This document shows positions 1 through 7,384 of a stretch of DNA of 12,552 nt, one piece after another. The stretch covers positions 1 to 12,552 of the forward strand of contig CAMQOJ010000070.1 of NCBI GenBank assembly GCA_947003375.1, read 5' to 3'. Origin of the DNA: an uncultured Lachnospiraceae bacterium. Lineage in GTDB: Bacteria > Bacillota > Clostridia > Lachnospirales > Lachnospiraceae. Position numbers and translations under genes: made by a program. The notes below the pieces were generated by a model. It searched no databases. It saw only the letters and a list, made by a program, of their open reading frames with translations, and was not told the DNA's origin. The number at the start of each line of letters is the position of its first letter. Position 1 is the first letter of the stretch.

Positions 1-262
1 TATGGTACATCTCCTGGGTGGACACCTTGGCCAGGTCCTGCCCGGCAAAGGTGACGGTCCCTCCCGCAATATATCCGTTTGCATCCAGCAGCCGCAGCAC
101 GCTCATAGCCGTAACGCTCTTCCCGGAACCGGACTCGCCCACGATGCCCAGGGTCCGCCCCGGATAGATAGAATAGGAAACGTCGTTCACGGCTTTCACC
201 GTGCCGTTCCTGGTCTTAAAAAAGGTACGGAGGTTCTTCACCTCCAACAAAGCCTCTGCCAT
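1..262 (-). CDS. oppD: Oligopeptide ABC transporter ATP-binding protein OppD1, N-terminal part (runs off the window)
   Basis: This is the first 87 residues of an ABC ATPase that would power the adjacent oppBC1 permease from the cytoplasmic side. The protein begins MAEALLEVKNLRTFF, and residues 42-49 (GESGSGKS) are a perfect Walker A loop. The segment LGIVGESGSGKSVTAMSVL is typical of the OppD/DppD branch. The Q-loop, signature, Walker B and the C-terminal oligopeptide-specific extension lie outside the window, so integrity cannot be judged. I chose the ATG at 262. An in-frame ATG at 271 directly abuts the AAGGAGGT ribosome binding site and is too close, while 262 gives about 10 bases of spacing. 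It starts 33 bases after the oppC1 stop and is clearly the next gene of the same operon. OppD rather than OppF is inferred from gene order and the N-terminus. Confidence 0.93.
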   Translation of the reverse strand, partial: MAEALLEVKNLRTFFKTRNGTVKAVNDVSYSIYPGRTLGIVGESGSGKSVTAMSVLRLLDANGYIAGGTVTFAGQDLAKVSTQEMYH

Positions 263-295
263 GAATTCCATACCTCCTTGCCCGCCTGGCGGACA

Positions 296-2245
296 TCATG
301 TTTTTTCTACGGACTTCGGATCCAGCACGTCCCGCAGCGTATCCCCGATGATGTTGATGCAGATTACCACAACGGAGAGGAACAGCGCCGGGAACACCCA
401 TCTCCACCAGAAGGACTGGATCACCAGAGCGCTCCGGGAGCCGTCCAGCATGTTCCCCCAGGTAGGGCGGGGGAGCTGTACGCCGAAGCCCAGGTAGGAG
501 AGGGAGGACTCGGTCAGCATGCAGCTGGCGAAATCCAGCGTAACAGTTACCAGAATGACGGATACGATATTAGGCAGGATATGCCGGAAAGCGATTCGGC
601 CCTCTTTCACGCCCATGGAACGGGCGGCGGTGACGAATTCTTTCTCCCGCTCCGCCAGAATCTGGCCTCTCACCAGCCTGGCCAGCCCGGTCCAGGACAG
701 CACGCCCAATATCAGCATGATGATCACGATGCGGGTGTCCTCATGGATGTCCGATGCCTGGAAGATAGCCGACAGGCACAGGGCAAAAGGCAGGAAGGGG
801 ATGGCCCCCACGATCTCTGTCAGCCGCATCAGCAGCATGTCCACGGCTCCCCCGAAATACCCGGAGATGCAGCCGATCAGGATGCCGATGATGGTGGAAA
901 CGATGACAGCCACGGCCCCTACGGTCATGGTCATCTTGCCGCCGTTCATGATCCGGTTGAACACGTCCCGGCCCATGTCGTCAGTGCCCATGAGATACCC
1001 TTTCAGGCCCCAGCAGTCCACGAACTTGCCGTCCTTGAAAGCATAATTCTGGAATCCGCTGGCATATACCTTGTCCACGGCGCCCTCCTCTGTCAGAGCT
1101 TTGGGAATCTCGCACTGGTTGCGGTAGTTCTGCCCCCAGGCGTAGACCCTGCCCTGATCCGTGGTCAGCACGAAATGCCTGGTGCCGCCGGAGACCGTGA
1201 GGGCATTCTCCCCCTCCGGAAGCTGGGGCTGCGGCTCTTTCATGCCGCTGACCACGATCTCCCCGTCGTCCAGCACCAGAGCCAAAGCATTGCCGGAGGC
1301 CGCGATGTCCACCACCTTACGGTCCCCGATGTACTCGAACAGGTCCGTGCTGACACTGCGCCCGTTTTCATCCGGCACACTGATGATATTGTACTTGGTG
1401 CTCTTGCCGCAGACGAAATCGCCGTTCTCATCGATGCCGTAGATGCCGTCATTGGTAAAGGTGAGCTTCACGAGGGGGCTCTCTTTCTTGCCGTGCTTGA
1501 TCACGGAGGAGAGGTTGGTGGCGCTCAATCCGTCATTGCCCCAGGCGTAGATGGTGCCGTCCTCCATGAGGATGGCTGTCACCTGGTTGCCGCAGATCAG
1601 CTGGCGCACCTGGGAGGCATCTATCGTCCCGCCGTCCATGAGCTCCTCGGGCTGCCTGCGGGCTGCGGCAATCATAGAGCCCTCATGCCCGTACTGGCCG
1701 TTGTCGTATTCGCCCCAGGCGATTACTCGCCCGTCTTCGGTGATGGCCACGCAGTGGTCGGATCCTGCGGCTACATGGACGACCTTGCTGTGCTTCACCT
1801 CTTCCGGGATGTTCATCACGTCCCGGGCCGGATCCCCGGAGATATTCACATACTGTCCCCACATGGAGACTTTGCCATCCGTGTCCACGCCGATGGTGAA
1901 GGTGCCCTTGGAGGAGATGTCCACCACGCCGTCTTTCATGCCGTCGGGCAGCTTCATCAGGCTCTGGGTGGGAGCCATATTGGTGTGCAGCATCTCGCTG
2001 CCGGTCTCTGTCAGGTCCACCGGCGCAATGGCGGAGCCGATGAAGACGAAGAGGAACATTCCCGCCAGGATGATTACCGCCCCCGTGGCCAGGGGATTGC
2101 GGAAGAACCGTTTCACTGCCAGCTTGCCGGGGCTGTCGAACCGCTCGTCGGCCAAGGTCAGTTCCTTGGAGCCGCCAAAGAACATTCTGCGCAGCCAGCG
2201 CAAGGGGGCAGGCCCTTTCCGGGAGGAAGCTTTCTTTTCACTCAT
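296..2245 (-). CDS. oppC: Oligopeptide ABC transporter permease OppC1 with an inserted RCC1-type beta-propeller
   Basis: A 649-residue membrane permease of the OppC/DppC type, about twice the usual ~300 residues. Residues 41-52 are the usual amphipathic N-terminus and about 53-74 form TM1. The normal extracellular loop then opens into about 340 extra residues before the family motif GTDDMGRDVFNRI (420-432), followed by the permease core: TM2 about 438-460 and an EAA coupling loop at 536-559 (E-x3-AA-x3-G ... RHILPN). It ends near LRDVLDP. The inserted block has seven repeats of the RCC1 kind (a strand ending in GxxxxxAL, then DGxVxxWG), listed separately. It would lie outside the cell because it sits between TM1 and the GTD motif. 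The AAGGAGGA ribosome binding site overlaps the oppB1 stop, with the ATG 14 bases further on. The frame is continuous with no sign of a broken junction. OppC identity is firm; the propeller's role (docking the binding protein, binding peptides or contacting the wall) is unknown. Confidence 0.96.
   Translation of the reverse strand: MSEKKASSRKGPAPLRWLRRMFFGGSKELTLADERFDSPGKLAVKRFFRNPLATGAVIILAGMFLFVFIGSAIAPVDLTETGSEMLHTNMAPTQSLMKLPDGMKDGVVDISSKGTFTIGVDTDGKVSMWGQYVNISGDPARDVMNIPEEVKHSKVVHVAAGSDHCVAITEDGRVIAWGEYDNGQYGHEGSMIAAARRQPEELMDGGTIDASQVRQLICGNQVTAILMEDGTIYAWGNDGLSATNLSSVIKHGKKESPLVKLTFTNDGIYGIDENGDFVCGKSTKYNIISVPDENGRSVSTDLFEYIGDRKVVDIAASGNALALVLDDGEIVVSGMKEPQPQLPEGENALTVSGGTRHFVLTTDQGRVYAWGQNYRNQCEIPKALTEEGAVDKVYASGFQNYAFKDGKFVDCWGLKGYLMGTDDMGRDVFNRIMNGGKMTMTVGAVAVIVSTIIGILIGCISGYFGGAVDMLLMRLTEIVGAIPFLPFALCLSAIFQASDIHEDTRIVIIMLILGVLSWTGLARLVRGQILAEREKEFVTAARSMGVKEGRIAFRHILPNIVSVILVTVTLDFASCMLTESSLSYLGFGVQLPRPTWGNMLDGSRSALVIQSFWWRWVFPALFLSVVVICINIIGDTLRDVLDPKSVEKT
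1004..1927 (-). repeat. Seven RCC1-like repeats (predicted beta-propeller) inside OppC1
   Basis: These bases encode OppC1 residues 107-414. Repeat units start near residues 107 (VVDISSKG..DGKVSMWG), 155 (VVHVAAGSDHCVAITEDG, then RVIAWG), 213 (VRQLICGN..EDGTIYAWG), 258 (degenerate, ..DENGDFVCG), 311 (VVDIAASGNALALVLDDG), 348 (ALTVSGGT..DQGRVYAWG) and 390 (VDKVYASG..KDGKFVDCWG). Known family: RCC1 proteins and the secreted inhibitor BLIP-II fold as seven-bladed propellers from such repeats, so seven units is the number expected for one closed ring. Units are about 25-50 residues apart and only loosely alike, so this is an old insertion and not a recent tandem duplication. The last unit ends about six residues before the permease GTD motif. 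Confidence 0.85.
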
Positions 2246-2259
2246 TTTTAAGTCCTCCT

Positions 2260-3288
2260 TTACTTATTCACACGGACCCTGGGGTCTGCCAGGCCGTAAG
2301 CGATGTCCACGATCAGGTTGCCCAAGAGCCCCAGAATCACATAGAACATCTGCAGCAGCAGCACCACCTCGAAGTCCTTGCTGTTCAGGCTGAGTATATA
2401 GATCCGGCCTACGCCGTTGAGGCCGAAGATATTCTCGATGACAATGGATCCGGAAAAAATGCCGATGAACCATCCGATCACCAGCGTGATGATGGGAATC
2501 AGGGCATTCCGGAACGCGTGGCTGTAGATGACCGTCTTCTCCACCAGACCCTTTGCCCGGGCGGTGCGGATACAGTCCAGGGACAGCGCCTCGGACATGG
2601 AAGCCCTCACATAGCGGGTCATGCCCCCCAGAGAGGAGAAGGTCATGACGATCAGCGGCAGCGCCATATAGTAGAGCCTGTCCTTCAGCTCGGCCAGGCC
2701 GGTATAGCTGGAGCCGGGCGTCTTCATGCCGGAGACAGGGAACCACTTCAGCAGGATGGCGAAAATCCAGATGAACACGATGGAGATGATGAAGCCAGGG
2801 ATGCTATAGCCGATGATGGTCCCTATCTGGACGGCGGTATCCCGCTTGCTGCCCCTGTGGACAGCACAGAATATGCCTAAGGGAATGGTGATCCCAAGGC
2901 CTAAGAAGGTTGCGAAGATATTGATGAACACTGTGTTCTTCAGCGGATCCGCCAGCACTTCCCTGGCGCTGCGGTCGAATGAATAGCTGTATCCCAGGTT
3001 CCCCTGGAGGATTCCATTGTATTTTCCATTGATAGGCGCCAGGCCAATCCAGCCCAGATACCGCACTACGACATTCTGATCCGTCCCCAGCTCCCGGCGC
3101 AGCTCCTCCACCTTTGCCTGGTAGAGCTCGGCCGCGTTTTCCGTGGTCTTCAGTCCCTTTCTGTAGGGCTCCGCCTCCGCCACGGCCCGGTCATAGGGAA
3201 TGAGAGAGTAGACGAAGAACATGAGGAAGGAGAGGATCAGAAGGACTATGGCCATGTAGCCCAATCTTTTCAGTATATATTTGCCCAT
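2260..3288 (-). CDS. oppB: Oligopeptide ABC transporter permease OppB1
   Basis: A 342-residue inner permease subunit of the OppB/DppB type, of near-normal length. It starts MGKYILKRLGYMAIVLLILS, the standard OppB N-terminus running into TM1. An extracellular segment of about 80 residues contains the family stretch LGYSYSFDRSAREVL. The BPD_transp_1 core follows, with an EAA coupling loop at about residues 239-264 (IRTARAKGLVEKTVIYSHAFRNALIP), and the C-terminus is GLADPRVR. I chose the ATG at 3288 because it gives the canonical start and has a weak GGGG four to six bases upstream. An in-frame ATG at 3300 adds only MGYD and has no visible ribosome binding site, but cannot be excluded. It lies 113 bases after oppA1 (with a stem-loop between) and 14 bases before oppC1, so it is co-transcribed. 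It has no large extra domain, unlike OppB2. Confidence 0.95.
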   Translation of the reverse strand: MGKYILKRLGYMAIVLLILSFLMFFVYSLIPYDRAVAEAEPYRKGLKTTENAAELYQAKVEELRRELGTDQNVVVRYLGWIGLAPINGKYNGILQGNLGYSYSFDRSAREVLADPLKNTVFINIFATFLGLGITIPLGIFCAVHRGSKRDTAVQIGTIIGYSIPGFIISIVFIWIFAILLKWFPVSGMKTPGSSYTGLAELKDRLYYMALPLIVMTFSSLGGMTRYVRASMSEALSLDCIRTARAKGLVEKTVIYSHAFRNALIPIITLVIGWFIGIFSGSIVIENIFGLNGVGRIYILSLNSKDFEVVLLLQMFYVILGLLGNLIVDIAYGLADPRVRVNK

Positions 3289-3335
3289 ATCATACCCCAT
3301 TTCTGATTATTTGCACGGGCCTGTGCATTTGAGAA

Positions 3336-3363
3336 TGGGGCAGTCGCTTTGACGGCTGCCCCA
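3336..3363 (-). terminator. Intercistronic stem-loop between oppA1 and oppB1 (attenuator or mRNA-protecting hairpin)
   Basis: On the minus strand TGGGGCAGCCG pairs with CGACUGCCCCA around a six-base loop (UCAAAG), giving 11 pairs with one C-A mismatch. Downstream is UUCUCAAAU, not a real T-run, so full termination is unlikely. Known pattern in opp/dpp operons: such hairpins after the binding-protein gene stabilise its mRNA or cut readthrough into the permeases. The position 38 bases after the oppA1 stop fits this. Confidence 0.6.
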
Positions 3364-3401
3364 TGTCCTTGCTGTAATCGATAGAATTCAGATCCGCAGC
3401 C

Positions 3402-5615
3402 TTAGAAGCCCTTTACGTTCGCGTACAGCAGCGCCGCGGCCGGACCGCGGAAGGGGCTGGTCTGGAAGTTCTCGATCTTTGCATTGTATACGTCATAGTA
3501 GAAGTTGGAATACAGCGGGATGTCGGGCATCAGCTCGTTCCATCTCTCTACATAGCCCATGTACCACTGGTTGAACTCGTCCTCTGTGGCGGCATTGTAC
3601 ACCATAGCCATGGACAGATAGTCCATGCCGAGCTTGTCGCCGCTTGCCGCTACGGCCTCCTCATAGGAGAGCTTATCGGCCTTCAGGTCATAAGGGAAGT
3701 CGATGTCGTAGGGATCGTAGAGCTTGTTGGAGGAATTGGTGAACCATGCGGGGTCGTGGGACCACTGGTATGAGGTGTCCAGGTTGGTCAGCGCGGAGAA
3801 TCCGGTAGCCAGGTTGTACATCCCATAGGTAGGGGTTCCGTTGTAACCGTAGGTGGGCTCGCGGTAGATCTCGCCCAGCAGCTTGTCGAAATCGCCTGTG
3901 GTAGCGCGCACCACCATGCCCGCAGCGGCCAGGTCGGAGCTGTTGGCCAGAGTGGTGGAGATCAGGTCGGTGACTTCATTGGGGGAAGAACCGAACCAGT
4001 TGATGGCCAGAGGCATATAGTACTCGCCGTTGACTTCCACGGTCTGATAGGTGACGCCGTCCGTATTGGAAACGGAGGCGTAGGTCTTGTTGATGCCGTC
4101 TAAGACATTCGCCTCGTCGGCGGTGAGCTTCTTGTAGCGGACCGCGTCAACGCCCTCTGCGCCCTCTTCGTAGGCCTCGCCCTTGGAGTTGTAGATCCAG
4201 CCGCCGTCCTCCAGGACTTTCTTGGCAGTCTCGGGAGAGAAGGAGTAGTCGATGAGCTCGATTTCATCCTGTACGGCCCTCCAGGGGGCCAGGTCGGGGC
4301 TGTAAGGGCCGTCTACTACAACTCCGTAGCCGCCTGTGAAGGTCTGGCAGAACTCCGTGCGGTTCAGCAGGTACGTGACCGCCTGGCGGACCTCCTGGAA
4401 CATGGTGGGGCCGAAGTCGCAGTCGAACTGAATCTTGCCGTAGCCGGCTCTCTGATAGTGGACCTCGGTGAAATTCTCGCCGTCCACCACTGCCAGGGCC
4501 GCCGTGGTATCCTTGCCGCCGGTTACGCCGCCCAGGATATCGGTACCGCCTGTGGTGAGCATCTCCAGCTGGGTCTCCTGGGTCAGCTTCACATACACGA
4601 TGGTCTCGATGGAGGGAACCTGTCCCTCATAATTGCCCTTGAACGCGGGATTGATGGTCATGGTAGCCTGCTTGGTGGAGGCGTCCCAGTCGGAGACCAC
4701 ATAAGCGCCGGAGAAGGGATACTTCGTCAGGTCATAGCGGTTCGCCTCAATCTCTGCCGCCTTCACATAGCTGTCCCCGTTCTTCTCATAGAAGCTCTCG
4801 CTTAAGTACACGCCGTTGCCATCGTCTAAGATATCCACGCCCTCGCCCAGCACAAGTCCCAGGGGAGCGGGATCCACCGCGGCATAGGTATAGGCAAAGT
4901 AGTACGGATAGTAATCGGATGACACGGTAAAGGAGAAGCTGTAATCGCCCAGCAGGCGGATGCCTGTGAACTCCTTGGAGGTGCCTTCCGCTTCCTCGCC
5001 GGTGTAGTCATGGAACTCCTGATAGCCAACGAATGCCATGCCGCTGGTGCCGGGCCGTCCGGCCTCCATGCTCACAGGGGATGCAAAGGAGAGGGTGGTG
5101 GCAAGGTAGTTCTTGGCCGTGATAGGGGTGCCGTCGCTGAAGGTCAAGCCTTCGTTGATCTCCACGGTATAAGTGGCGGTGCCGTCCTCGTTCTCCGTCT
5201 CCGTATGGCTCTTTACGGCAGTGTCGTTCCAGACCAGGTTCCCGTCCTCGGCGACCTCCTGGGTGCCGTAGCCGATGGTCAGACGCCCGATGTCCTGGTC
5301 GGAGGCGCCTACGGAGCTGGTGCCCCAGCCGGGGAAGCGGAAATCCCCTGTCAGGTCGGTGGTGTTGCCCATGATGACCTTGTTCTCAAAGGTGCCGTCC
5401 GCCGCAACGGAACCGCCCTCAGTGCTTTCCTCGGCATCTGCCTCGGAGCTTTCGCTGGGCTCCTCAGAGCTTTCCTCTGGAGTTCCCTCCTCAGAAGTCG
5501 GCTGGCTGGATGCCCCGCTGCCGTCAGCCGGGGGGGTATCTCCATTGCCGCAGGCGGCCAGGCCAAAGGCCATGGCGGAAGCCAGCAGAAGTGCAAGTAA
5601 CTTCTTTCTTTTCAC
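3402..5615 (-). CDS. oppA: Peptide-type ABC transporter substrate-binding lipoprotein OppA1
   Basis: A 737-residue extracellular solute-binding protein of family 5 (OppA/DppA type) that should deliver peptides to OppBC1. Residues 1-21 are a lipoprotein signal peptide with lipobox LAAC, so Cys22 is the lipid anchor. Residues 23-70 form an acidic Ser/Glu/Pro-rich tether. The lobes then follow in the ordinary order: an N-terminal lobe with LTFSDGTPITAKNYLATTLS (157-176), the YPFSGAYVVSDWDASTK stretch (299-315) that matches the family GPY-x-x-x-x-W region with NPAFKG after it, and a normal C-terminal closing region ending LLYANVKGF. At 737 residues it is longer than the common 540-660. The start is GTG at 5615 behind TAGGAGG with eight bases of spacing. 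It is first in its operon, with a promoter about 90 bases upstream. The substrate cannot be read from sequence; peptide is the best guess from the neighbours. Confidence 0.93.
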   Translation of the reverse strand: MKRKKLLALLLASAMAFGLAACGNGDTPPADGSGASSQPTSEEGTPEESSEEPSESSEADAEESTEGGSVAADGTFENKVIMGNTTDLTGDFRFPGWGTSSVGASDQDIGRLTIGYGTQEVAEDGNLVWNDTAVKSHTETENEDGTATYTVEINEGLTFSDGTPITAKNYLATTLSFASPVSMEAGRPGTSGMAFVGYQEFHDYTGEEAEGTSKEFTGIRLLGDYSFSFTVSSDYYPYYFAYTYAAVDPAPLGLVLGEGVDILDDGNGVYLSESFYEKNGDSYVKAAEIEANRYDLTKYPFSGAYVVSDWDASTKQATMTINPAFKGNYEGQVPSIETIVYVKLTQETQLEMLTTGGTDILGGVTGGKDTTAALAVVDGENFTEVHYQRAGYGKIQFDCDFGPTMFQEVRQAVTYLLNRTEFCQTFTGGYGVVVDGPYSPDLAPWRAVQDEIELIDYSFSPETAKKVLEDGGWIYNSKGEAYEEGAEGVDAVRYKKLTADEANVLDGINKTYASVSNTDGVTYQTVEVNGEYYMPLAINWFGSSPNEVTDLISTTLANSSDLAAAGMVVRATTGDFDKLLGEIYREPTYGYNGTPTYGMYNLATGFSALTNLDTSYQWSHDPAWFTNSSNKLYDPYDIDFPYDLKADKLSYEEAVAASGDKLGMDYLSMAMVYNAATEDEFNQWYMGYVERWNELMPDIPLYSNFYYDVYNAKIENFQTSPFRGPAAALLYANVKGF

Positions 5616-5702
5616 AATTTTTTCCTCCTATCTGTTTTTCCGGTATCTGTCTGTGTTTCTGGGATACTTGTATACAGAAAAACACAACAGGATACCAGTA
5701 TC

Positions 5703-5721
5703 ATTCAGTATAAATTACACT
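5703..5721 (-). repeat. Left copy of a 19-bp inverted repeat flanking the recombinase; contains the oppA1 -10 and an operator-like palindrome
   Basis: ATTCAGTATAAATTACACT on the plus strand is the exact reverse complement of 7370-7388. Its inner 15 bases (5707-5721) form a 7-1-7 near-palindrome with one mismatched pair, read AGTGTAA-T-TTATACT towards oppA1. It overlaps the predicted -10 box, a typical repressor position. The identity of both copies suggests a shared regulator; which one is unknown. Confidence 0.8.
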
Positions 5722-5733
5722 CATATCTGTCAA
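5707..5733 (-). promoter_or_regulatory. Predicted promoter of the oppA1 operon
   Basis: On the minus strand TTGACA (5733-5728) is followed by 15 bases and TATACT (5712-5707). Both boxes match the housekeeping sigma consensus well, but the 15-base spacing is shorter than the ideal 17, so this promoter may be weaker than its partner or need an activator. Transcription would begin near 5700, leaving a leader of about 85 bases before the GTG at 5615. Confidence 0.65.
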
Positions 5734-5837
5734 AATGCCCGCCGCCTGGGAGGAGAGACGGCATCTGGCGGTTTCCCATCTCGTTCACAACAATGTCGGT
5801 TTTTGTCGAATTCATACTTTTTTCCTCCGGCCGAATC

Positions 5838-5866
5838 TGGACTTTTCCTGGTTCACTTGCTATAAT
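5838..5866 (+). promoter_or_regulatory. Predicted promoter of the recombinase gene
   Basis: TGGACT (5838-5843, four of six matches to TTGACA), a 17-base spacer and a perfect TATAAT (5861-5866). A TG one base before the -10 (TTGCTATAAT) makes it an extended -10. The start would be near 5873, giving a leader of about 60 bases. The recombinase is therefore likely expressed independently of either opp operon. Confidence 0.7.
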
Positions 5867-5872
5867 CCGCTT

Positions 5873-5902
5873 GCAAATGGTAAGAATATTTTACAAATTT
5901 GC
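5873..5902 (+). promoter_or_regulatory. Dyad at the predicted transcription start of the recombinase gene
   Basis: GCAAAT (5873-5878) and ATTTGC (5897-5902) are inverted copies. Inside them GTAA (5880-5883) mirrors TTAC (5891-5894) around seven bases. It starts at about +1 of the recombinase promoter, so it could be an operator (possibly for self-regulation by the recombinase) or a weak RNA hairpin in the leader. No function is proven. Confidence 0.45.
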
Positions 5903-5932
5903 GCTACAAATGAGGAAAGAGGTGTTGAGAGT

Positions 5933-7162
5933 ATGGCATCATTGAAGAGAATCGTCCACAAAAGCGGCAGAGTGGTCTATCGCATCGTGATCTGTCTGGG
6001 ATATGACGCACAGGGGAACAAGCTGGTGAAGAACCTGACCTATTCCGTGAACCAGTCCGCCACAAAGCGGCAGCAGGAAAAGGAAGCCCTGAAATATGCC
6101 ATGGACATGGAGGACAGAATCAAGTATGGGTACGGCTGTGACGGCGCGAAGCTGAACTTTGAGGAATTCGCCGGAAAATGGCTTGCGGAAATGAAAGCGG
6201 AGCTGGCCTGCGGAACCTACATCGGATACGAGCAGTTGCTGCGCAGCAGGATTCTTCCTTTTTTCAGGACATATAGGCTGGCCCAAGTGAGGACGGCGGA
6301 CATCGAAGCCTTTTATGGCACATTGGCCGACACCTACTGCCCGGGGACGATCAAGCGCTATGCCAATGTGCTGAGCGGCATCTTTTCAGCGGCCATCCGC
6401 CAGAACCTGATTGCGGGAAATCCCTGTAGAGAAGCCAGGAAGCCCAGGAAGAAGCAAAAGGAACAGGAGGAGCAGCTCCGTTATTTTACGCCCAGGCAGT
6501 CGCTGATGTTCCTGAAATCCCTGAGCATCCCTTATCCCGTACCCACCCAGTTTCGGGTATTCTTCACCCTGTCCATCTTCTGCGGCTTCCGAAAAGGAGA
6601 GACCCTCGCTCTGTGCTGGGAGGACATCGACCTCGACAGGCTGGAGATTTCCATCACCAAGGCAATCGGGCGGACGGAAAGCGGCTTTGGACTCAAGCAG
6701 CCGAAAAACCGCACATCCCTGCGCAGGGTGCCTTTTCCAGAGAGCATACTGCCGCTCCTTGCGCAGTACCGGGAGGAATACGATGCTCACAGGCTTGCGC
6801 TAGGCGATGGCTGGCAGGGAAATGGCAATCTGTTCACCCGCTCTGACGGCAGCCTCATGGGACACACTACAGCTTATCAATATTTCGTCAGACATCTGAC
6901 GCGGTACAATAGATGGGTCAGGGAGCAGGACGAGGCGGCAGCGGCACAGGGGCTGGAGGAGCTACCCGCCATACCGCTCCACGGGCTGCGGCATTCCTGT
7001 GCCACCCTTTTGAATTACTTAGACATGAACATCGTGGATATCTCAAAATATCTGGGCCATGCGAGCTGCTCCACCACCATGAACATTTATGCCCACAGCT
7101 TTGAGGAGCAGAAGCGGGTGGCCAGCCGCAAACTGGACATTTTTTTACAGACAAATACATAA
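5933..7162 (+). CDS. Stand-alone tyrosine recombinase (phage/ICE-type integrase)
   Basis: A 409-residue site-specific recombinase. Residues 1-70 look like an arm-type DNA-binding domain, about 75-165 form the SAM-like core-binding domain (NFEEFAGKWLAE ... GIFSAAIRQNLI), and about 185-405 are the catalytic domain. The full catalytic set is visible: Arg220 (CGFRKGE), a candidate hairpin lysine near 255-258, His350 and Arg353 (LHGLRHS), His376 (YLGHAS) and nucleophile Tyr386 (MNIYAH). It should be active. The ATG at 5933 follows GAGGTG with eight bases of spacing and gives the normal N-terminus. No excisionase, relaxase, cargo or phage gene is beside it, and the genes on both sides are transporters. 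It may be the remnant or minimal form of an integrated element, or a recombinase serving a local switch. Its own promoter lies upstream and a weak terminator overlaps its stop. Confidence 0.94.
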   Translation: MASLKRIVHKSGRVVYRIVICLGYDAQGNKLVKNLTYSVNQSATKRQQEKEALKYAMDMEDRIKYGYGCDGAKLNFEEFAGKWLAEMKAELACGTYIGYEQLLRSRILPFFRTYRLAQVRTADIEAFYGTLADTYCPGTIKRYANVLSGIFSAAIRQNLIAGNPCREARKPRKKQKEQEEQLRYFTPRQSLMFLKSLSIPYPVPTQFRVFFTLSIFCGFRKGETLALCWEDIDLDRLEISITKAIGRTESGFGLKQPKNRTSLRRVPFPESILPLLAQYREEYDAHRLALGDGWQGNGNLFTRSDGSLMGHTTAYQYFVRHLTRYNRWVREQDEAAAAQGLEELPAIPLHGLRHSCATLLNYLDMNIVDISKYLGHASCSTTMNIYAHSFEEQKRVASRKLDIFLQTNT

Positions 7163-7185
7163 AATATGCGTTATGTCTCTTTTTT
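7157..7185 (+). terminator. Weak rho-independent terminator after the recombinase gene
   Basis: ACATAA (7157-7162, overlapping the stop codon) pairs with TTATGT (7171-7176) across an eight-base loop. CTC and then six T (7180-7185) follow. The stem is short and AT-rich, so termination is probably incomplete, but the T-run position fits a terminator. Confidence 0.5.
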
Positions 7186-7219
7186 CTACAGTTTGCGGCA
7201 GATTTTGGTTGTATTTTGA

Positions 7220-7258
7220 GCAAACATAGGGGGAAGAGTATTTCCTCTGCATGTTTGC
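7220..7258. promoter_or_regulatory. 8-bp inverted repeat upstream of the oppA2 promoter
   Basis: GCAAACAT (7220-7227) and ATGTTTGC (7251-7258) are perfect inverted copies with 23 bases between. A third related hexamer GTTTGC lies at 7191-7196. No T-run follows on either strand, so this is not a terminator. It could be a regulator site upstream of oppA2 or a binding site for the recombinase. Function is inferred only from symmetry and position. Confidence 0.4.
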
Positions 7259-7355
7259 CATGGAAAAAAGTTTGGAACCGCACAAAATTTGGGTACATTT
7301 CACAAAAACTATGATAAATGAAAACTTTTCCACACTACAGTATAGAAGAAAAAAC

Positions 7356-7384
7356 TTGACAATTGGATAAGTGTAATTTATACT
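7356..7384 (+). promoter_or_regulatory. Predicted strong promoter of the oppA2 operon
   Basis: Perfect TTGACA (7356-7361), a 17-base spacer and TATACT (7379-7384), close to the ideal housekeeping promoter. The near-palindrome AGTGTAA-T-TTATACT (7370-7384) covers the spacer end and the -10. A protein bound there would block RNA polymerase. Transcription would start near 7391. Confidence 0.85.

Larger units (their letters stand above)
5616..5932. other. Non-coding control region between oppA1 and the recombinase gene
   Basis: This 317-base gap is AT-rich near both genes and has no credible gene. It contains the oppA1 5' leader (about 85 bases), the oppA1 promoter with one copy of the 19-bp inverted repeat (5703-5721), the recombinase promoter (5838-5866) and a dyad in the recombinase leader (5873-5902). 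The stretch 5737-5837 holds nothing I recognise. An open frame continues upstream of the recombinase start to 5735, but it has no ribosome binding site and overlaps the promoters, so I do not count it as coding. Confidence 0.75.

Noticed and set aside
2..2251. A 749-codon open frame on the plus strand antisense to oppD1 and oppC1
   Set aside because: It mirrors the codon bias of the GC-rich genes opposite, is rich in His, Gln, Gly and Asp, has no recognisable domain, and runs against two clear genes.
5735..5932. Upstream extension of the recombinase reading frame
   Set aside because: It would cover the promoter and dyad, has no ribosome binding site, and the ATG at 5933 has a good one and gives the normal N-terminus.
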